Shown in pieces: positions 16,389 through 25,012 of a stretch of DNA of 27,578 nucleotides. Below the pieces are notes generated by a model. That model did not search any database and was not told the DNA's origin. It was given only the letters and a program-made list of their open reading frames with translations. Both the position numbers and the translations under genes were made by a program. This DNA comes from Bacillota bacterium (lineage in GTDB: Bacteria > Bacillota > Bacilli > Alicyclobacillales > SLC66), in assembly GCA_021821185.1 (NCBI GenBank), contig JAKACU010000014.1:1-27578 (forward strand), given 5' to 3'. Position 1 is the first letter of the stretch. Each line of letters begins with the position of its first letter.

Positions 16389-16850
16389 ATGTCAATCGAC
16401 ATCGATGCTCTTGGTGATCGATTTGATGCAACCTTTTTTGCTTTGATCCAGAACTTAGGCCCTCAACTAATTTTGCGTGCGGGGCTTGGATTAACGCCAG
16501 GGCAAGTATTTATGTTGCATTTCATCGATCAGCAAGGCCACTGCAGTGTATCGAATCTTGCCGACAGGATGGATGTCAATCCAAGTGCGATTACCGTCAT
16601 GCTCGACCGCTTGGAAGGTCATCATTTCGTCATCCGTTCGCGCAATCAAACCGATCGTCGCGTCGTCACGGTCTCCGTGACGGATGAAGGTAAAACTGCC
16701 TTAGCCAAAGTCATGAAGGCTCGTAAAAAGATCATGTTGTATTGTTTATCGCAGTTGCCTGACGAGGAACTCAACACCCTGGTCGATTCCTTAGAAAAAC
16801 TAGCTAAGGTCTCAAGCAAATTGGACATCAGGATAATACTCGACTCGTAG
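16389..16850 (+). CDS. MarR-family transcriptional regulator
   Basis: The 153-aa protein has the MarR winged-helix layout: helix-turn-helix at about 52-80 (CSVSNLADRMDVNPSAITVMLDRLE) and the wing RSRNQTDRRVVTVSVTDEG at 83-101, with dimerisation helices on both sides. Two Cys (C52 and C119) could matter for redox sensing, but this is not established. An AAGGAGTGAG ribosome binding site precedes the ATG. It ends 22 bases before the MFS exporter gene and very likely controls it; ligands of such regulators are commonly phenolic or toxic compounds. Confidence 0.92.
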   Translation: MSIDIDALGDRFDATFFALIQNLGPQLILRAGLGLTPGQVFMLHFIDQQGHCSVSNLADRMDVNPSAITVMLDRLEGHHFVIRSRNQTDRRVVTVSVTDEGKTALAKVMKARKKIMLYCLSQLPDEELNTLVDSLEKLAKVSSKLDIRIILDS

Positions 16851-16872
16851 AAAAGAAAGGGACGATCAAGCG

Positions 16873-18483
16873 ATGGCATCCGTCGATGCGCTGAATTCTT
16901 CGATTCAATCAACGAACCGCATTACAGGCACGAGAAAGTGGTGGGCCCTAGCTACTGTACTTTTAACGATGTTTTTCTCCTCAATGGATCAAACCGTCGT
17001 CTCTACTGCCTTACCAACCATCATCGGTGACCTGCATGGATTTAACCTATATGCTTGGGTATTTAGCGCTTATATGATGACCTCATCCGTGACCGTTCCT
17101 ATTTACGGAAAACTATCTGATGTGTTTGGGCGTAAGCCATTTTATTTATTTGGCCTGATTACGTTTGCTGTAGGATCGGCTGTATCTGGTTTATCGCATA
17201 GTATGTTTGAGTTAATTTTGGCACGAGCGTTTCAAGGTATTGGCGCCGGCGCCATGATGAGTATGCCGCGCGCGACCATCGGTGATATCTTTGATCCCAA
17301 AGAGCGTGGTAGATGGATGGGCGTCATGGGTGCCGTATTTGGACTGGCAAGCATCATTGGCCCTACGCTTGGTGGCTGGATCACAGATACGTTATCGTGG
17401 CGTTGGGTATTTTACATTAACCTGCCATTTGCGATACTTGCTATTATCGGTGTGCTTTTCACCTTGCCAAAAGTTCGTACAGATCATCAAGTGAAGCTTG
17501 ACTGGTTAGGATCTCTTATTCTCGTCGCTGGCTTAATTCCCATCTTGCTTGGTTTCACATGGGCAGGTTCAAAATACGCTTGGGGCTCACCAATCGAACT
17601 GTCCCTGTTTATCGGTGGTCTGGTTCTTATTGTGCTATTTATCCTTTGGGAACGTAAAGCCAGTGATCCTGTACTCACTCCTGTGTTATTTAAAAACCGC
17701 ATCTTCACGACATCACTTATTCTAAGCGTTTTGGTCGGTATGACGATGTTTGGCAGCATCATGTTTTTACCTGTTTACGTTCAGGGCGTGATTGGACTTA
17801 ATGCCCAAGGCAGTGGATGGGTCATGGCGCCAATGATGATCAGTTTTATTATCGGGAGCATCATATCAGGTCAGTTTATGTCAAAAACCGGACGATATCG
17901 GTCACTTGCATGGGTCAGCGGCATTGTGATCGTGCTAGGTTCTTATCTGCTCAATCAATTGGGAATCAACACGTCATGGTCTACCGTTGTCGTAGACATG
18001 GTGGTTCTTGGTTTAGGTATCGGTGCCTTGATGCCGCTTATGAACGTTGCCGTGCAAAATGCTTTTCCGTACAAAATGATGGGAACTGTAAACTCGACAC
18101 AACAGTTTGTCAGTTCACTCGGTGGTGTCATTGCGTCTGCGATCTTTGGTTCCGTGCTAAACAAAGCATTTCAGAATAAGTTATCCAGCACATTACCTGC
18201 CTCCTTGCATCAAATGTCAAGCAAATTGGCAAGTGTTAGTCCACAGTCCTTGTTAACCAAACAAGCACAAGGAATGATTCAATCGCAATTCAGTAAATTG
18301 GGTGCTGCGGGAAATGTGATGTATACAGAACTCATGAAGGCTGTCAAAACGTCACTTACATTTGGTATCCATCAACTCTTTGCTGTTGGTCTTGTATTTG
18401 CTGTGCTGTGTTTTATTGGAACTTTTTTTCTTCCTGAAGCGCAATTAAAAGGACAGGAATACTTCGAGTCGAAAGCCAAATGA
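16873..18483 (+). CDS. MFS multidrug exporter, DHA2/EmrB-QacA type (14 TMS)
   Basis: This drug:proton antiporter is predicted to expel toxic hydrophobic compounds. The 536-aa protein has the DHA2 motifs: D1 (MDQTVVSTALPTI, 38-50), motif A (GKLSDVFGRKP, 79-89) and the antiporter motif C (GAVFGLASIIGPTLGGWI, 153-170). Hydrophobic segments fit fourteen helices. A Ser/Gln-rich loop (about 435-480) precedes the last helix. An AAAGGGA ribosome binding site lies upstream. It is co-transcribed with marR. The substrate cannot be read from the sequence. Confidence 0.93.
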   Translation: MASVDALNSSIQSTNRITGTRKWWALATVLLTMFFSSMDQTVVSTALPTIIGDLHGFNLYAWVFSAYMMTSSVTVPIYGKLSDVFGRKPFYLFGLITFAVGSAVSGLSHSMFELILARAFQGIGAGAMMSMPRATIGDIFDPKERGRWMGVMGAVFGLASIIGPTLGGWITDTLSWRWVFYINLPFAILAIIGVLFTLPKVRTDHQVKLDWLGSLILVAGLIPILLGFTWAGSKYAWGSPIELSLFIGGLVLIVLFILWERKASDPVLTPVLFKNRIFTTSLILSVLVGMTMFGSIMFLPVYVQGVIGLNAQGSGWVMAPMMISFIIGSIISGQFMSKTGRYRSLAWVSGIVIVLGSYLLNQLGINTSWSTVVVDMVVLGLGIGALMPLMNVAVQNAFPYKMMGTVNSTQQFVSSLGGVIASAIFGSVLNKAFQNKLSSTLPASLHQMSSKLASVSPQSLLTKQAQGMIQSQFSKLGAAGNVMYTELMKAVKTSLTFGIHQLFAVGLVFAVLCFIGTFFLPEAQLKGQEYFESKAK

Positions 18484-18543
18484 GCACAAAGGTAAAGGCA
18501 GATCATCGCTATCTTGTTCTTGTCACGGTAAGTAAATGAAATG

Positions 18544-18576
18544 AACAAGGGATCAGTCACCAACTGATCCCTTGTT
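18544..18576. terminator. Hairpin terminator after the MFS gene
   Basis: AACAAGGGATCAGT pairs perfectly with ACTGATCCCTTGTT (14 bp) around the loop CACCA. It lies between the convergent MFS gene and metE-like remnant. No long T tract follows, so strength is uncertain. Confidence 0.7.
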
Positions 18577-18584
18577 ACAGAGTA

Positions 18585-19082
18585 TTACCTTACTTCCACA
18601 CTCACCAAACAAAGTCTGCGCAACAGATTCATAGCCACCTGATGCAATCCACGGGAAAGCATAAGACCTTTTTGCTCATCAGAACAAAAGTAAGCCCAAG
18701 CCGTATCATCAAGTTGTAGATAGCGGCATCCCACATCATAAAATGCACGAATCGCCTTTTCATACGTGCGGCCTAGATCCTCGAAGAATTCCTCGTCGTT
18801 AGGATACACCTGTTTATCGACTTCGCCGCGAAAATGTAACATGCTTGAACTAGGTATCGTCATTTTTGCACTATGATCACCCGCTACACTTTGCAAATAG
18901 CGAAAATCCTCGAGCATCGGGTGATTTGTAAAATCAAGTTTACCAGTAACTTTAATCGTGTGCGATTTGGTTTGCGTATGGTGAAATTGTATGCCTTTTT
19001 CCGCATCGTAGCCAACCACGCGCGACGAAACTCACCTTCCGTGACTGCCTACCTGATCGGCGCGAAAAGGCGGCTTGTCCTG
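18585..19082 (-). pseudogene. Remnant of a YxjG/YxjH-type MetE-like protein
   Basis: An intact piece of 144 codons (18585-19019) matches the middle of cobalamin-independent methionine-synthase-like proteins: GYDAEKGIQFHHTQTKSHTI, MTIPSSSMLHFRGEVDKQVY and RYLQLDDTAWAYFCSDEQKG. Upstream, in other frames, lie EFRRAW and KPPFRADQVGS, the latter being the family's N-terminus. The parts between them (roughly 45 and 15 residues in the family) are missing and no start codon remains. The C-terminal third, which carries most zinc ligands, is also absent. The gene is therefore dead. These proteins usually act in methyl transfer to homocysteine or in sulfur salvage. Confidence 0.85.
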
Positions 19083-19151
19083 CCTCTATCGTATCACATG
19101 TAACCTTTTGTGAATTCATTCGTCGGGTATGATAGATGAGGAGGTCATCGT

Positions 19152-20924
19152 ATGAACTTTAAGCAACCCTTCGTAATTGCTATAACGACATGTCTTGCTA
19201 TTAGCCTTGTGACCATCAGCCCTTTCGCCATGGCTCTTACTGTGAGAAACAGCAAACCGAAAACCATCACAACATCATTTATTTTAACAAAGGCACCTGT
19301 CCTATCAGGCGTCTCCTTTGCTACGCCGACAGTCGGTTATCTCATCGCGAATCACGGCATTACAAAGACAACGGATGGTGGGCGCCATTTTACCCCAGTT
19401 TTCCCAGGAACTCATTCGTTGTACATGATCAAAGCCTACTCAAGTCTTGATGTCGTTGCCATGAGTGCCCATCATATCATCACATCGACCGACGGAGGCA
19501 GACGCTTTAGTGCGTATGGTTTACCGCAACAAAAAAATCAATCTTCCACTCTCATCAGCTCAGACTTCATCTCTCCGACTAACGGCTATGTCGTGGTTGG
19601 CAACTATGGTACGTCCACTGCACTTTTCAAAACCACCAACAAAGGTGCCGCTTGGCACAGAGTTAAGGCGCCAAAAGGAACTCTGGATGTAGGTTTCTCA
19701 GATAACCAACACGGTTGGCTCATCGCAAGCACTTCGTCAGGAGGTTATTTTTATCACACTGTAGACGCTGGATCGCACTGGTCGCTCACCAAACATATCA
19801 CCGCGCAAATTTGGTCGTATGCGCAAGGAGCATCCATCTTTCCCGTCAACTCCACGACCGCTTACATGCAAGTGATCGGCCAGGGCGGCATGTCGCAAAG
19901 CTCTTTTACCTTATTTAAGACAACAAATGGCCGTACATGGTCACCTATACTTGGCACATCAACCGCTGGAGGTGGGCCTGCACCAGGTGTAGGCAATGGC
20001 AAAGTGGCGCAAGGACCAGGCTATGACGCAGGTCCTGTAGCTATCGTCGGTAATAAAACTATCTTCGTGTTAGGTGGCATGGAGGCAACTGGCCTTGGCA
20101 CAGCAGAGCTTGCTGTCTCCCATAATGGCGGATCGTCATTTACCACCTATATGCCCATTTCAGGTGCCAATGGCACCCCATTTGGTTCATCGATGATGTC
20201 CTTTGTTAACGCAAAAGACGGTTGGCTTGTCAATGGCAATGTCTCCACACCTACGTTATTTCATACAACTAATGGTGGAATTACCTGGCATACCCTCTAT
20301 CCCCATGCGCATGATTTTCCCGTGATGGGTGTCAGCTTTGTTAGCGCACAGCAGGGATTTGGCGTAGGTATCGTCGGAAACCGCGATCTTATCCTTACGA
20401 CAAACAACGGTGGACGCAGTTTTAGCCCTTTATCGCACTTACCAGTAAAGCAGGACACAGCTTATCTTGGACCTTACTTTGGTCAGGGAATCTCTTTTAT
20501 CAATACAAAAAGGGGATACGCCGTTGGCGGTAATCAGCAACTCTATGAAACACGAAATGGCGGGCGCACATGGCGCTTTGTAAAGACACCTAAGGGCGAT
20601 GTCTTTAGCGTGTACTTTGTACATGGCACATTGCATGGCCAAATCGCAACGAGTACGCGTAATTATGTTACGATAAACGGTGGTGCGACTTGGAAAATCG
20701 GACCTGGGAAACCTTTCTATACCTCCAGTTTTACAGGGAACACAGGAAACATCCGCTGGATCGAAGAACAAAACGGGCAAGGTTTTGGCAAGTCTATCGA
20801 TAACGGTCATCATTATACATGGTATAAATTCCCGTCTTCCGTGCCTATAATACCTGCATCCATGGTTTTTTTGATAGCAACCATGGCTATCTATGGACAC
20901 TTTCCGGACGATTATTTGTTATAA
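19152..20924 (+). CDS. Secreted beta-propeller protein (BNR/Ycf48-like repeats), frameshifted near the 3' end
   Basis: The 590-aa reading frame starts with a signal peptide (residues 1 to about 28). It contains many repeats of the BNR/sialidase or Ycf48 type, recognisable as T-x-N-G-G-x-x-W/F (for example HTTNGGITWHT, TTNNGGRSFSP, ETRNGGRTWRF). It should fold as an extracellular beta-propeller; the ligand is unknown. An AGGAGG ribosome binding site stands seven bases before the ATG. The last 17 or so residues are off-pattern. The -1 frame after a T7 run at 20866-20872 continues the repeat as SNHGYLWTLSGRLFVINNGG and stops at 20956. The natural product may therefore come from a frameshift, or the gene carries a one-base loss. 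Confidence 0.85.
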   Translation: MNFKQPFVIAITTCLAISLVTISPFAMALTVRNSKPKTITTSFILTKAPVLSGVSFATPTVGYLIANHGITKTTDGGRHFTPVFPGTHSLYMIKAYSSLDVVAMSAHHIITSTDGGRRFSAYGLPQQKNQSSTLISSDFISPTNGYVVVGNYGTSTALFKTTNKGAAWHRVKAPKGTLDVGFSDNQHGWLIASTSSGGYFYHTVDAGSHWSLTKHITAQIWSYAQGASIFPVNSTTAYMQVIGQGGMSQSSFTLFKTTNGRTWSPILGTSTAGGGPAPGVGNGKVAQGPGYDAGPVAIVGNKTIFVLGGMEATGLGTAELAVSHNGGSSFTTYMPISGANGTPFGSSMMSFVNAKDGWLVNGNVSTPTLFHTTNGGITWHTLYPHAHDFPVMGVSFVSAQQGFGVGIVGNRDLILTTNNGGRSFSPLSHLPVKQDTAYLGPYFGQGISFINTKRGYAVGGNQQLYETRNGGRTWRFVKTPKGDVFSVYFVHGTLHGQIATSTRNYVTINGGATWKIGPGKPFYTSSFTGNTGNIRWIEEQNGQGFGKSIDNGHHYTWYKFPSSVPIIPASMVFLIATMAIYGHFPDDYLL

Positions 20925-20956
20925 ACAATGGCGGCAGGCACTTCATCCAACAATAA
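20866..20956 (+). other. Slippery T7 site and -1 frame C-terminus of the propeller gene
   Basis: In the zero frame the codons are GTT TTT TTG, so the heptamer T-TTT-TTG is in the correct phase for -1 slippage. The -1 frame reads GAT AGC AAC CAT GGC TAT and ends in a propeller-like repeat with TAA at 20954-20956, four bases before the terminator hairpin. A one-T deletion would give the same picture. Confidence 0.75.
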
Positions 20957-20959
20957 CGC

Positions 20960-20993
20960 AAGGTGGTGCACAGGATATCTTGTGTACCACCTT
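20960..20993. terminator. Bidirectional hairpin terminator
   Basis: AAGGTGGTGCACA pairs with TGTGTACCACCTT (13 pairs, one G-T) around an eight-base loop, between the convergent propeller and aminopeptidase genes. Confidence 0.75.
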
Positions 20994-21003
20994 GTCAGCT
21001 GTA

Positions 21004-22248
21004 TTACAAAGCGTGAGCCCATTCACCATGCTCAAAAATCTTTACCGTATCTCCACTTTGTGTGATCGCAGTGATCGTCAACTCTTTGGAACCAATCATA
21101 AAATCAACATGCATCAGGCTATCATTAAGCCCATGTTTTTCCCAATCTTCTCGATTTAGTTGACGTCCTCCTTTAATCAACGGATACGCTTTTCCGATCG
21201 CTAAGTGGCATGATGCATTTTCATCAAATAACGTGTTGTAAAACAGCACGCCTCGCGTGGCGATCGGTGAACTTACTGGCACAAGAGCCACTTCGCCGAG
21301 ATAATGGCTGCCTTCATCCGTTTCGATGATGTTTTGTAACGCCTCGTGGCCTTTTTTAGCACTGTACTTGACGATGCGACCGTTCTCGAACTCTAACGTA
21401 AACCCATCTATCAATGCTCCATTATGATTGAGTGGCATGGTACTTGTCACAACGCCATGCACACCCGTTTTTATCGGAGCAGAAAATACTTCTTCCGTAG
21501 GAATGTTCGCCACATATGGAGCACCTGCGCTAGTTTTGTCACCAGCTCCAGCAAAAAAATGTTCCTTTGGCAAGGCGATCGTAAGATCCGTCCCAGGTGC
21601 TTTATAATGCAATGACGCGATATGTAAACTATTGAGCCATTCCTTACGCTTCCCTAAATTCAACAGGTGATTCTTCCAATCTGCCACAGGGTCATCACCT
21701 GTCGCTCGAGCACAGTAGAGAATGTCTTCCCAAAGCGCATCAACACGCTGATCCTCTGGCAATTCGCTATGCACTTTATCGGCCCATACCTGAGTGGGTG
21801 CTGAGACTAACGACCAGCTATATTCACCGTTGGTGCGGCGAAAATTAAACGGATTGAAAGCCGTGGTGAGCATCCGATCAGCCTGTCCAACACGAGTAGC
21901 ATCAAGACCAGCATAAAGATCAGGATCCGACGCCGGGATACGTAAAAATGCAGCACCTTGCTCCGCCAGCTTTTCGATATACGCCGCCTGATCGGCCGCC
22001 AGTTGTTCGTAAAACGACAAATCACCGCGGCGCACAGTTTCTCGCGTCCACCATTCATCGCCCCAATTGACATGAACAAAACTGGCCCCAGCATCGTACG
22101 CCGCCTCAACGAGCAGACGTGCAAATTCCACATGTTCTGGGAGTACCGGGTCATGCCAATACCCGAGTACCACAGGTTGCCCCTTTTGTACGTGGATACC
22201 AACTTTAACTGCCAATTGCGCATATTTCTTCAAGCGTTCTTGCAGCAA
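21004..22248 (-). CDS. M29-family aminopeptidase (AmpS/AmpT type)
   Basis: M29 enzymes are cytosolic, dimeric metallo-aminopeptidases that remove N-terminal residues from peptides. The 414-aa length is typical. Expected metal-site segments are present: NIPTEEVFSAP, DEGSHYLGEVALVP, LFDENASCHLAIGKAYP and LMHVDFMIGS. The start is TTG at 22248, supported by AGGGGGG eight bases upstream. An ATG in that gap is in another frame. It probably recycles peptides. It stands alone on the minus strand, downstream of a decayed dehydrogenase gene. Confidence 0.93.
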   Translation of the reverse strand: MLQERLKKYAQLAVKVGIHVQKGQPVVLGYWHDPVLPEHVEFARLLVEAAYDAGASFVHVNWGDEWWTRETVRRGDLSFYEQLAADQAAYIEKLAEQGAAFLRIPASDPDLYAGLDATRVGQADRMLTTAFNPFNFRRTNGEYSWSLVSAPTQVWADKVHSELPEDQRVDALWEDILYCARATGDDPVADWKNHLLNLGKRKEWLNSLHIASLHYKAPGTDLTIALPKEHFFAGAGDKTSAGAPYVANIPTEEVFSAPIKTGVHGVVTSTMPLNHNGALIDGFTLEFENGRIVKYSAKKGHEALQNIIETDEGSHYLGEVALVPVSSPIATRGVLFYNTLFDENASCHLAIGKAYPLIKGGRQLNREDWEKHGLNDSLMHVDFMIGSKELTITAITQSGDTVKIFEHGEWAHAL

Positions 22249-22284
22249 CGTACATTCCCCCCTCTTTTATCGTTGTACGCAACA

Positions 22285-22501
22285 CTAAATGGCAGGCATG
22301 GTTGTGCCGCCATTGACCGGAATGAAAGCGCCTGTTGTAAAACTCGCCAAATCGGACGCAAAAAATGCGACTGCATTAGCTATTTCTTGATCTATACCTC
22401 GACGCCTGAGCGGCACATGAGCTCCATAAGCAGCTTGATGCTCAGTGTGATTTTCACGATCCCGGTCGCGAATCGTCCATCCAGGTCACTACTCTCAGCA
22501 T
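22285..22501 (-). pseudogene. Remnant of a short-chain dehydrogenase (FabG-like)
   Basis: The minus strand keeps the end of an SDR protein, PLRRRGIDQEIANAVAFFAS and then TTGAFIPVNGG, with a stop at 22285. Upstream, in another frame, it keeps a beginning like SDLDGRFATGIV. The Rossmann core and the catalytic YxxxK are gone: about 70 codons remain of an expected 250. An AAGGAGG lies directly after the stop of the glycosyltransferase gene, so the lost gene was probably next in that operon. Confidence 0.75.
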
Positions 22502-22510
22502 GCCTCCTTA

Positions 22511-23752
22511 TCAATATACCGCTTTCAGCAGTCGAACCAAAGTAAGTGCCGCAAATGGCGTCAATAAGAATTCCACAGGCAACGCATAACGGGCCATCGA
22601 CAAATAGACTTGGTACACGATTTGCGTCGAAATGGCATAAAGGAAAAAAACCTGGACAAAAGCCACTTTTCGATGCTTGATCAACGCAATGACAGCAAAA
22701 AAGAGAAACGTCCAGTGAAGTAAGATCAGTTGGATACGCGTAATTCTTGGAAAGGAGCCAAACCAATCCATGGTCGTATAGAAGTTGATGAATTTGCCGA
22801 TCGTATACGATGCAATGACACGCAAAGGGTTCTTATGCCATTCATAGTGGAAATTTCGGATAGCCATTTGTCGGTCAGCCTGATCGCGTGCATACAAAGA
22901 AGGCAACTTTTTTGCAAAGAGATGTTTTTCACGCGTTGTTATAACGATAAACGTCGGTTCTTTTGCCGGGAATTTCGTAGAGTAACCGATCGGAAACGTT
23001 CCGTAGAGCAATGGATTACCAGATGATGCTGTAAATGGGATAAAAGTGTGGTATAGATTCTCGTTTCGTATCCACCAAGGCACGAGCATCAAAGAACAAA
23101 GTACCACGCCGATGCCTGCATACGCGAAAAATATCTTCCAACGTATGCGTCGAGAGATAGCCAGCCAAAGTAAAAATACTGCCGGAAAAATCGCAATGGT
23201 CGGACGCACCAAAAGAGACAGGCCAAGCAACACAGCGAAAATGACCATACGTTTTTTAGTTGGTTGTTCGTAAAGCAAAGTAGCTATGTAAAACGTCGCT
23301 GTCGACAACAAAATAAATAACGATTCGGTATATAAAAAAAGCGGCGTCAACACAAAGTCCGGCAAGAAAAGGCACGCTTCAAACGCCAACACGCCGATGC
23401 GCAAGCCGAAGTATTTTTTCGCCAAGCGATAGATGAGCAAAGCTGAACCTATCATCATAAACATTTGCGACGTGCGAACCATCCATAGGGCATAGCGTCC
23501 GGTACCAAACAACTCATAGAATCCGGCGATCCATAAAGGATACCCCGGCATGACATAAACAGATGGTTTCGTATCACCTAAAAATAAGATCATGTGGTGT
23601 AAAACAATATTTTGTGCAGTTACGATATACCCCAGATCATCAAATCCGGAAAAATAACGGTGCGGATGCATCGTGTAAAAAAATGTATCGAGACACACGT
23701 AAACTAACATGGACATGACAATGGTCAGGTATGCATACGGATTTCGCGACAT
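22511..23752 (-). CDS. Membrane glycosyltransferase, GT39/ArnT-PMT-like
   Basis: The 413-aa protein has about ten hydrophobic helices and an acidic pair in the first outer loop (FDDLGYIVTAQNI, D38/D39 of this start). This layout is seen in polyprenyl-phosphate-sugar-dependent transferases of the GT39/ArnT superfamily. It would transfer a sugar from a lipid carrier to protein, lipid or wall polymer on the outer face. The frame opens at an ATG at 23788. AAGGAG (23759-23764) lies six bases before the ATG at 23752, making the shorter form more likely. It follows a decayed SGNH hydrolase gene. The acceptor is unknown. Confidence 0.8.
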   Translation of the reverse strand: MSRNPYAYLTIVMSMLVYVCLDTFFYTMHPHRYFSGFDDLGYIVTAQNIVLHHMILFLGDTKPSVYVMPGYPLWIAGFYELFGTGRYALWMVRTSQMFMMIGSALLIYRLAKKYFGLRIGVLAFEACLFLPDFVLTPLFLYTESLFILLSTATFYIATLLYEQPTKKRMVIFAVLLGLSLLVRPTIAIFPAVFLLWLAISRRIRWKIFFAYAGIGVVLCSLMLVPWWIRNENLYHTFIPFTASSGNPLLYGTFPIGYSTKFPAKEPTFIVITTREKHLFAKKLPSLYARDQADRQMAIRNFHYEWHKNPLRVIASYTIGKFINFYTTMDWFGSFPRITRIQLILLHWTFLFFAVIALIKHRKVAFVQVFFLYAISTQIVYQVYLSMARYALPVEFLLTPFAALTLVRLLKAVY

Positions 23753-23794
23753 CATAAACTCCTTCTTTATGAGAATCGATCGTATCATGCTACC

Positions 23795-24155
23795 CTAATT
23801 TCTCCAACTGCATACCCCGTTTTTGCCATACTCTTGAAGAAGGTCATGGTATAAGATCTTTCCGTCCAGCATATTTCCTGCCACATTAGGGTGCCAGCCT
23901 TTACCCATGTAAGGAACATAGGTTTGAAGATGTACGGCTATATCGATTTTCATCTGATGGAGGACATCAAACACGACAACATTGCGGTTATGAAAACTGC
24001 GCGCCTCTGTGATTTCAGCCCCCGCATACTGCGGCTCCTGAACCTCGTACTGCGTATAGGTCGCTTTGGTGATCGGTAAGGATACCCCAGGAAATCATAA
24101 CCACCGTGGGGCGATATTTAACAAGCCAATAGGGGTATTCTCCGTTAACCGTGCG
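23795..24155 (-). pseudogene. Remnant of an SGNH/GDSL-type hydrolase
   Basis: On the minus strand two frames together read VNGEYPYWLVKYRPTVVMIS followed by WGILTD, then after a frame change PITKATYTQYEVQEPQYAGA. This runs on to VPYMGKGWHPNVAGNMLDGK and the stop at 23795. The W-H-P-N-x-A-G block is the C-terminal His motif of SGNH hydrolases. The N-terminal GDS motif is missing and the middle is shortened, so the gene is broken. It ended about 40 bases before the glycosyltransferase start and may once have acted with it on a surface glycan. Confidence 0.65.
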
Positions 24156-24251
24156 CTAAGTATATCGTATGGTCATGAGACATTGGGGTACGCTGACAAA
24201 GACTTGAATTTGTAAGCTGTCATTTATTTCGCCGTACGTTGGAGTGACATT

Positions 24252-24998
24252 ATGAATATGCAATCGAGGCTATTGCTTATAGCCGTTGTGTTGAGTAGCG
24301 TTGTCCCTGTATATGCGCCCTCTGTAGCGAAAGAAACGATGAATTGGATACTCTATGCACACAACTTTCCAGCTTCCTTTGCCTATCGTGGGCCGGTTAG
24401 CCACCAAGTCGCCCTCACGTTTGATGATGGCCCAGATCTTCGTTACACGCCGCAGATACTCACCATTTTGCGGCATGAGCATGTCAAAGCGACCTTTTTT
24501 ATCTTAGGTACGCAAGCGATACGTTATCCGGCAATGCTTCGCCGCATCGTACAAGAGGGACACACGATTGGCAACCATTCCTTTGATCATGCAAATTTGT
24601 TTCGCGTAAGTTCTCCTGACGTCGTGCGAGAAATTTTATTTACCGATCGTACCATTCGTCGCATCACAGGAATCCATACGCCTTGGTTTCGTGCCCCATA
24701 CGGCAATATCAATACAACGATATTGAATCAACTGCATCACATGGGCTATCGTGCTGTTAACTGGTCAGTGGATTCTACGGATTGGCGAAGTCTTTCCTCT
24801 GCGCAAATACAACACAACATCTTGACACATGTTCACCCTGGTGCGATCATTTTGCAACATTGTTCAGCTTTCCCACCAGAAAATCTATCCGGAACTGTTG
24901 CAGCCTTGCCCGGAATCATTCAAGCACTACGCCATCAGGGCTACGATCTTGTCACGATTCCCGAATTATTAAGTCCTCATCGAAGCACTGTACGCTAA
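24252..24998 (+). CDS. Exported polysaccharide deacetylase (NodB/CE4 family)
   Basis: CE4 enzymes remove N- or O-acetyl groups from peptidoglycan, chitin oligomers or xylan. The 248-aa protein has an N-terminal hydrophobic segment (4-22), a signal peptide or anchor. The five NodB motifs follow: TFDDGPD with D58/D59, GNHSFDH with metal ligands H109/H113, RAPYG with R147, DSTDW with D177/W178, and ILQH with H203. The usual LHD in motif 5 is QHC, a small departure. GGAG eight bases before the ATG supports the start. Target is most likely the cell wall, by analogy with PdaA-like proteins. Confidence 0.93.
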   Translation: MNMQSRLLLIAVVLSSVVPVYAPSVAKETMNWILYAHNFPASFAYRGPVSHQVALTFDDGPDLRYTPQILTILRHEHVKATFFILGTQAIRYPAMLRRIVQEGHTIGNHSFDHANLFRVSSPDVVREILFTDRTIRRITGIHTPWFRAPYGNINTTILNQLHHMGYRAVNWSVDSTDWRSLSSAQIQHNILTHVHPGAIILQHCSAFPPENLSGTVAALPGIIQALRHQGYDLVTIPELLSPHRSTVR

Positions 24999-25012
24999 GT
25001 TAGACAAGGTGG

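Noticed and set aside
21958..22545. 195-aa plus-strand frame across the aminopeptidase start and the SDR remnant
   Set aside because: It crosses two minus-strand genes and has low-complexity, Arg/Cys-rich shadow composition.
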